Shown piece by piece: positions 59,628-64,000 of a DNA stretch of 64,000 nucleotides. The position numbers and the translations under genes are program-made. How positions within the stretch are numbered: the stretch's first letter is position 1; each line of letters begins with the position of its first letter. The notes below the pieces were generated by a model that worked only from the letters and a program-made list of their open reading frames with translations, had not been told where the DNA came from and ran no database searches. This stretch comes from an uncultured Planctomycetota bacterium (GTDB lineage: Bacteria; Planctomycetota; Phycisphaerae; UBA1845; UTPLA1): assembly GCA_900696465.1 (NCBI GenBank), contig CAADGE010000027.1, forward strand, positions 62,001 through 126,000, given 5' to 3'.

Positions 59628-62624
59628 CTATGCGCCCGCAGGTCTTTCGGAAAGTCCGGCACGTCGTCGGCGCGACCACCTCATGACGAAGTAGAAATGC
59701 CCCAGCGCAGCGGCCGTGCCGAGCGCCATCGCCGGCAGGAAGTAGGGCGGTCGATAACGAAACTCGACGACGTGCCTACCCTTCGGTACCGCGACCGCCT
59801 TCAGGTTGTAATTCGCACGGAAGATGCCCGTCTCCTTCCCGTCCACCCACGCCCGCCAACCGTGGTCGTAGTTGTCGCTCACAACAAGAAAGCAGTCGCG
59901 GTCTGCCTCGATCTCAAAGCGCTGGTCCGAGCTTCGTAGTTCGAGATTGGTCACGCGGCCGTCCACCATGGCCTCGGCGCGCGGCGCACCCGCGATCGGC
60001 CGCATGTCCTCCTCCGCCCAGATGTACGACCGCAGATCGTCCATCGCCTGCGACAAAGCTGCGAGAATCTCTTCCGGTGTTCCGTACTTCAGTCCGCCCG
60101 CCAGCCATGCCCGCCCGTAGGACTTTGTGTTCTCCAGAACGACCAGTTCGCCATCGTAGATGACTTTGTATTTGTCGAGCCGCCCCGGAGCGTCGGCATG
60201 GATTGTGAACGTCAGATCGCCGGGATGCTCCTTTCCGTTGATCGAGAGCGTGCCTTTCTTCAGGATGTCCACATCCTTCGTGCACAGCACGTCCAGCACG
60301 CCGTCGAGATCGTCCCGCGCCGTCAGTTCGACTGCGTAGTGCCGTCCCTGCTGCGCCTCAAACTCGCCGAGATCAAACGTCAGCCGACGAACTTCCTCCT
60401 GCCATTGACCATTAGACCATTGCCGCTGCGTGCCATCCGTCAGATCCAGAATGCGTAGTTCCGCCGGTGAGTCGCCTGTCCACTTGCCATGCGGTATTCG
60501 AATTGCCGCCCAGCCGACGACCATCGCGCGTTCGGCTACGAATGTCTGCCGCAGCGACTGGCCCGGCGCCAGCTCGATGATGTGATTCCACTCCGGCTGC
60601 TTGACGAGGTAATCCCGCGAGAGGTCATCGAGCTTCGTCAGGGAATCCATGGCCACATAGCGTATGCCCAGCATCTCGACGACCGGGCTCCCCAGGCGCG
60701 TCTGTACGCTGCTGTCAAAGAGAAACTGTGTCGGGTGCTCGCGCAGGGCCTCCTCGTTGAGAAGCCGATAGAGTCCCTTGGTCCGCGCGTTGAAGAATCC
60801 TCGCCCGCTGAAGTTGTTAAGGTCGTAGAAGAGCGGGATGTTTGCCAGAAAGGTCGCATCCATTCCCAGCATCTTGTCGTCACCGATATGCTCCTGCAGA
60901 AAACGCACCGCCGGCGTGCGCAGGTAGAACGCGGTCCGGGCGATCGTCGGGTTCCAGCCGACGGCGATCCGCGGGTCAGGCGGGCGTTGGGTATCCGGCT
61001 GAAGCACCGTCGAGGCCTGACATCGCGACAGCGGGTACCAGCTTTTATCCATCATCTGTAAGTCGGCAAAGAGCATCAGGGCGACGCATGTCTTGATCCA
61101 CCATGTCGTCTCTCGTCGCAGGTAAAGTGTCAGTCCCACGATCGCGGAGAGACCGATCACGCCGGCCTGCCAGTGCAGATGCGCCTGTTGGAAGGCCGAC
61201 AAATCGGCATCGCCCATCGACAGTCCGATCCCCCATCCGCCGAAACCCACCAGCGCGAGCAGAAGCAGCGCGCCACCGCGCCGCACCCACATCGGCAATC
61301 GGCGCTGCGACAGATCGTTCAGCGCGTATGCCAGCAGCACAGACAGGACGAACGCCAGCAGGAGCTTCTGCCGCGTGTTGGGATTGCTGTTGAAGATCGG
61401 CACGTGCTGGATGAAGCGGCCGAGCACATCACCGACGTTGTAGAGCAGCACGATCAGCCAGGCCGCGAAGAGCAGATAGAACGCGCGAATCCACGACAGT
61501 CGAAACGTTGCCAGACTCAGCAGCGTTACTGCAAGCGGGAGGATGCCGATGTAGAACGTGTATTCGTACCAGGTGCCGATTGCGCCGCCGCGCTGGTAGG
61601 GCGGCCCGTAAAAGAACGGATACACCCATGCGATCAGCCCTTCGATCGGCAGCCGCCACTGCCAGTAGCGCTCGCGATAGGTCCAGTCAAAAGCGGAGAA
61701 GAAGTCCGCCGTCGCCAGGAGCGCCGGTGCTGACATCAATAGCCCGACGAGATACATACCCGCGAACGCCGCGAGGAGCTTGAGACGCCGCCCGTGCTGT
61801 CCGAGGATGCGGAAGACCGTATACGCCACCAGGAAATACAGACAATAAACCGTGCCCGCCGGAAAGCCGGAGAGTATGACCGTCCAGAGGAGAACCGGCA
61901 TCGCCGCCGCCCAGGCCGCGCTGCGATGCTGAATGACGCGCTCGGTACCATAGGCCAGGATCGGCAGCATCATCAGTTGCAGATGCATCGGGAAGATCAG
62001 GTCCTGCACTGCGTACTTGCAGTAGCAGAAGACAATCGCTCCGCAGAGGCCCGGCCAACGGCCGATCCCGATGATCCGCGCATATTTATAGAAGAAAAGA
62101 CCGCCCAGCAGGTGCCGCAGCAGGAAATACGCCGTCATTCCCACCGGTGTCTTGAGGATGAGCACCGCGAGCAGCAGTGGCAGGACCATCAGTTCATGTT
62201 TGATGACAAAGAAAAACGGCGTGCCGTTCTGAATCTTGTCGCACCAGTATGGTATCTCGCCGCGCTTCAGGCATTGCCGCACGTATTCCACCTGCGGCAC
62301 GAACATATCGACCTGATCGGTGAGGACCGGATTGCTGCCCCCGGCGATCTCCGGCGGCCGATGATCCGCCCACGGCTTGTGAAAGAAGATCAGGTCGGAC
62401 GGGGCGATCACTTCCGCGCGGAAGAACACGTCCGGGTAGGCCGCGACCGTCATGAGAACCAGCAGCAGCAGGACGAGAAGCGTGTCATGGCGACGGCACC
62501 AGTCGCCGATGCGGGAGCGTGGCGCGACGGCGCGGTTCGACGCAGGAGATTCCTGTGCGGAACCTGCGATGGGTTCGTGCTGCGGCGAGGTGGATTCGCT
62601 GGCTTCAGTCGGCAAAACGGTCAC
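59628..62624 (-). CDS. YfhO family membrane protein
   Basis: About 998 residues. Twelve or more membrane segments occupy residues 45-490. The first external loop has FHKPWADHRPPEI and later DKIQNGTPFFF, in the positions conserved in YfhO proteins, which are GT-C-fold-related. A large extracytoplasmic C-terminal region follows, with the YfhO end domain FLVVSDNYDHGWRAWVDGKETGIFRANYNLKAVAVPKG and RYRPPYF, and a last membrane helix. YfhO is implicated in modification of cell-surface glycans. GTG 62624 is listed; TTG 62708 is also in frame, neither with a good ribosome binding site. First gene of the minus-strand glycan locus. Confidence 0.78.
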   Translation of the reverse strand: MTVLPTEASESTSPQHEPIAGSAQESPASNRAVAPRSRIGDWCRRHDTLLVLLLLVLMTVAAYPDVFFRAEVIAPSDLIFFHKPWADHRPPEIAGGSNPVLTDQVDMFVPQVEYVRQCLKRGEIPYWCDKIQNGTPFFFVIKHELMVLPLLLAVLILKTPVGMTAYFLLRHLLGGLFFYKYARIIGIGRWPGLCGAIVFCYCKYAVQDLIFPMHLQLMMLPILAYGTERVIQHRSAAWAAAMPVLLWTVILSGFPAGTVYCLYFLVAYTVFRILGQHGRRLKLLAAFAGMYLVGLLMSAPALLATADFFSAFDWTYRERYWQWRLPIEGLIAWVYPFFYGPPYQRGGAIGTWYEYTFYIGILPLAVTLLSLATFRLSWIRAFYLLFAAWLIVLLYNVGDVLGRFIQHVPIFNSNPNTRQKLLLAFVLSVLLAYALNDLSQRRLPMWVRRGGALLLLALVGFGGWGIGLSMGDADLSAFQQAHLHWQAGVIGLSAIVGLTLYLRRETTWWIKTCVALMLFADLQMMDKSWYPLSRCQASTVLQPDTQRPPDPRIAVGWNPTIARTAFYLRTPAVRFLQEHIGDDKMLGMDATFLANIPLFYDLNNFSGRGFFNARTKGLYRLLNEEALREHPTQFLFDSSVQTRLGSPVVEMLGIRYVAMDSLTKLDDLSRDYLVKQPEWNHIIELAPGQSLRQTFVAERAMVVGWAAIRIPHGKWTGDSPAELRILDLTDGTQRQWSNGQWQEEVRRLTFDLGEFEAQQGRHYAVELTARDDLDGVLDVLCTKDVDILKKGTLSINGKEHPGDLTFTIHADAPGRLDKYKVIYDGELVVLENTKSYGRAWLAGGLKYGTPEEILAALSQAMDDLRSYIWAEEDMRPIAGAPRAEAMVDGRVTNLELRSSDQRFEIEADRDCFLVVSDNYDHGWRAWVDGKETGIFRANYNLKAVAVPKGRHVVEFRYRPPYFLPAMALGTAAALGHFYFVMRWSRRRRAGLSERPAGA

Positions 62625-62696
62625 GCACGCTGGTTGACGGATCGCCGCTCTCGGATGAGAATTCGTACCGGCAGCGACGCCGCGGGAACGACGACT

Positions 62697-62721
62697 CGAT
62701 CGCGCCAAGCTAACGCGATCG
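62697..62721. promoter_or_regulatory. 8-bp inverted repeat in divergent control region
   Basis: CGATCGCG (62697-62704) and CGCGATCG (62714-62721) with a nine-base loop, between the glycan locus (minus) and a methyltransferase gene (plus). It could be an operator or hairpin. CGATCG is common in this genome, so chance is not excluded. Confidence 0.3.
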
Positions 62722-62755
62722 CGCCTGAAGCGTCAAGCGAAGGCCGACCCGAACG

Positions 62756-63319
62756 ATGAACGATCCCCTCGGAAAATGGCTGGCCGACTGGCGCATCCGC
62801 ACCGTGCTGCCACATGTGCGAGGCCGATTGCTCGATGTCGGCTGCGGCGCCAACCGCCTCGTGCGACAGTACGGCAACGGCGTCGGCGTCGATGTCTTCA
62901 ACTGGGGTGACGTGGACGTGGTCGTCGATGACACCGCGAAGCTGCCTTTCGACGACGGCACCTTCGACAGCGCGACGATCATTGCGGCGCTGAATCACAT
63001 CCCCAACCGGCTCGACGTGCTCCGGGAGATCCGCCGCGTGTTGCGGCCCGGGGGCAGACTGATCCTGACGATGATTCCACCGCGCATCTCCACCGTCTGG
63101 CACGTACTGCGCCGCCCCTGGGACGACGACCAGAAGGAACGCGGGATGAAGGAAGGGGAAGTCTACGGCCTCTCGCGCCGCCAGGTGGAGGCCCTGCTGC
63201 GCGAGGCGGGTTTCGAGGTCCACCTGTCGCGCACGTTCATGCTCGGCATCAACCGGCTGACCGTGGCCACACTTCCGGCTGCATCGACCGCGCGGGCATC
63301 CGCCTCGGTGCCGGTGTAA
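62756..63319 (+). CDS. Class-I SAM-dependent methyltransferase
   Basis: A 187-residue methyltransferase of the type-11 group. GRLLDVGCGANRLVRQYG is motif I; VGVDVFNW, DTAKLPFDDGTFDSATIIAALNHIPN and EIRRVLRPGGRLILTMIPP are motifs II, the acidic loop and post-III. The segment MKEGEVYGLSRRQVEALLREAGFEV is usual for the C terminus. The substrate is unknown; it is divergent from the glycan locus and could methylate a precursor or product of that pathway. No clear ribosome binding site precedes the ATG. Confidence 0.88.
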   Translation: MNDPLGKWLADWRIRTVLPHVRGRLLDVGCGANRLVRQYGNGVGVDVFNWGDVDVVVDDTAKLPFDDGTFDSATIIAALNHIPNRLDVLREIRRVLRPGGRLILTMIPPRISTVWHVLRRPWDDDQKERGMKEGEVYGLSRRQVEALLREAGFEVHLSRTFMLGINRLTVATLPAASTARASASVPV

Positions 63320-63356
63320 TCGCGCATTTCCTCCGAGCCAGAACGCGATGGTCGTC

Positions 63357-64000
63357 TCAGGCAGATCGCCGCGCGCCCCGCGGGCGGCGGCGCGTGACAC
63401 CGAACATCACCAGTCCCAGCAGGGCGGCCGTGCCCGGCTCCGGCGTGAAGGCGCAGCGCATGAAGCGCACATCGTTGAGCGTGATCTTGTCAGCCACGAG
63501 CTGCGTGCAGCCCTGGGCGTTGTTGATGTTGATCTCACCACCGCGATTGCCGACGGTCCAGAAGGCCACGCCATTGAGGACGGTATTGTTGAAGTTAAAG
63601 TGTTGGGCGTTGTCCTGCCGGTTCGAGAAGAACATCACGCTCGTCAGGCCGATGCCGCCGTTGCCGACCAGGATGTTTCCGTTGGAGATGAGCATCTTCG
63701 CGCTGTTGGGCACGCGAAAGATCGCCGCCGCATCGGCCGGGCCGTTGATCACCAGGTTCGAATTTTCCAGCAGAAAGTCATTGCCCCCGGTCAGGATGTC
63801 GATCACGTTGAGCCCCGGTGACAAGTTGATCGTGGTGTGCGTGCTGATCTTGCCGCCGCTGCCGGCCAGATTCAGCGTGCTCGTCGAGGCCAGCGTCGGA
63901 ATGGTCGCGCGAGCGTCCGCGATCTCCGCCAGCAGCGGCGCGAAGGAATGGTTCGGCGTGATGCCCGCCAGATTGGGCGAATCCATCCGTGTCGATTGCA
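63357..64000 (-). CDS. PEP-CTERM protein, choice-of-anchor A-like (cut by window edge)
   Basis: The frame is open at base 64000, so the start is outside the window; at least 214 residues are present. The Asn/Gly-rich body (ISTHTTINLSPGLNVIDILTGGNDF, NLVINGPADAAAIFRVPNSA, NFNNTVLNGVAFW) has the style of the choice-of-anchor A or ice-binding-like beta-solenoid surface domains. The C terminus is a PEP-CTERM signal: FTPEPGTAALLGLVMFGVTRRRPRGARR. It should be exported and processed by exosortase. Stop at 63357. The transcription unit upstream cannot be seen. Confidence 0.8.
   Translation of the reverse strand, partial: QSTRMDSPNLAGITPNHSFAPLLAEIADARATIPTLASTSTLNLAGSGGKISTHTTINLSPGLNVIDILTGGNDFLLENSNLVINGPADAAAIFRVPNSAKMLISNGNILVGNGGIGLTSVMFFSNRQDNAQHFNFNNTVLNGVAFWTVGNRGGEININNAQGCTQLVADKITLNDVRFMRCAFTPEPGTAALLGLVMFGVTRRRPRGARRSA

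Noticed and set aside
1-64000. Insertion sequence, prophage, CRISPR array, toxin-antitoxin or classical defence system
   Set aside because: No transposase, integrase, phage structural gene, regularly spaced repeat or defence-type nuclease/ATPase pair was seen on either strand.

Overview
The window reads as a piece of a Planctomycetota chromosome, probably Phycisphaerae-like. It is GC-rich and densely coded on both strands. It carries several PEP-CTERM sorted proteins (Val/Ile-Pro-Glu-Pro, a hydrophobic stretch, then an Arg-rich end), a type-I dockerin protein, a prepilin-like protein with a decayed planctomycete-type tail, a PQQ-like beta-propeller protein, a very large FG-GAP protein and two radical-SAM methylthiotransferases (rimO cut by the left edge, miaB complete). 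GTG and TTG starts are common. No insertion sequence, phage, CRISPR array or rRNA was seen. One tRNA gene (Thr, TGT anticodon) is present.

Layout. 1-11 kb: rimO end, PEP-CTERM proteins, cardiolipin synthase behind a small membrane protein, an ACMSD-type decarboxylase, a 36-residue hydrophobic microprotein behind an outer-membrane-channel-like protein, an amidohydrolase coupled to a lipoprotein, and a B12-binding-type radical SAM protein. 11-18 kb: the 1602-residue FG-GAP protein with a good promoter and terminator, a secreted esterase, tRNA-Thr. 18-28 kb: YbaK deacylase, DnaJ plus a membrane partner, nitrilase-like/CrcB/DUF190 (fluoride export), an HD-GYP protein, then anmK-murQ-thioesterase (peptidoglycan recycling). 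28-33 kb: prepilin-like protein and two tandem paralogous surface proteins that differ in their C-terminal module (PEP-CTERM versus dockerin). 33-49 kb: radical SAM protein, PQQ-like protein, miaB-pilT-orf, neuC behind a TPR protein, aroA, a HEAT-repeat protein, and heme oxygenase behind a Fur-box-like palindrome.

50-63 kb is the most striking region, a glycan-assembly locus on the minus strand: YfhO-like membrane protein, a class-II glutaminase fused to a WbpG/PseA-type sugar amidotransferase, a flippase, a 1442-residue methyltransferase-kinase-GT2-beta-sandwich-GT2 protein, and a GT-C-like membrane glycosyltransferase. Three of the genes overlap or nearly overlap. The methyltransferase+kinase+helical-segment head recalls the O-antigen chain terminator WbdD, here fused to two glycosyltransferases. 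This suggests one polypeptide that both extends and caps a surface glycan. That function is inference; the domain motifs are directly visible.
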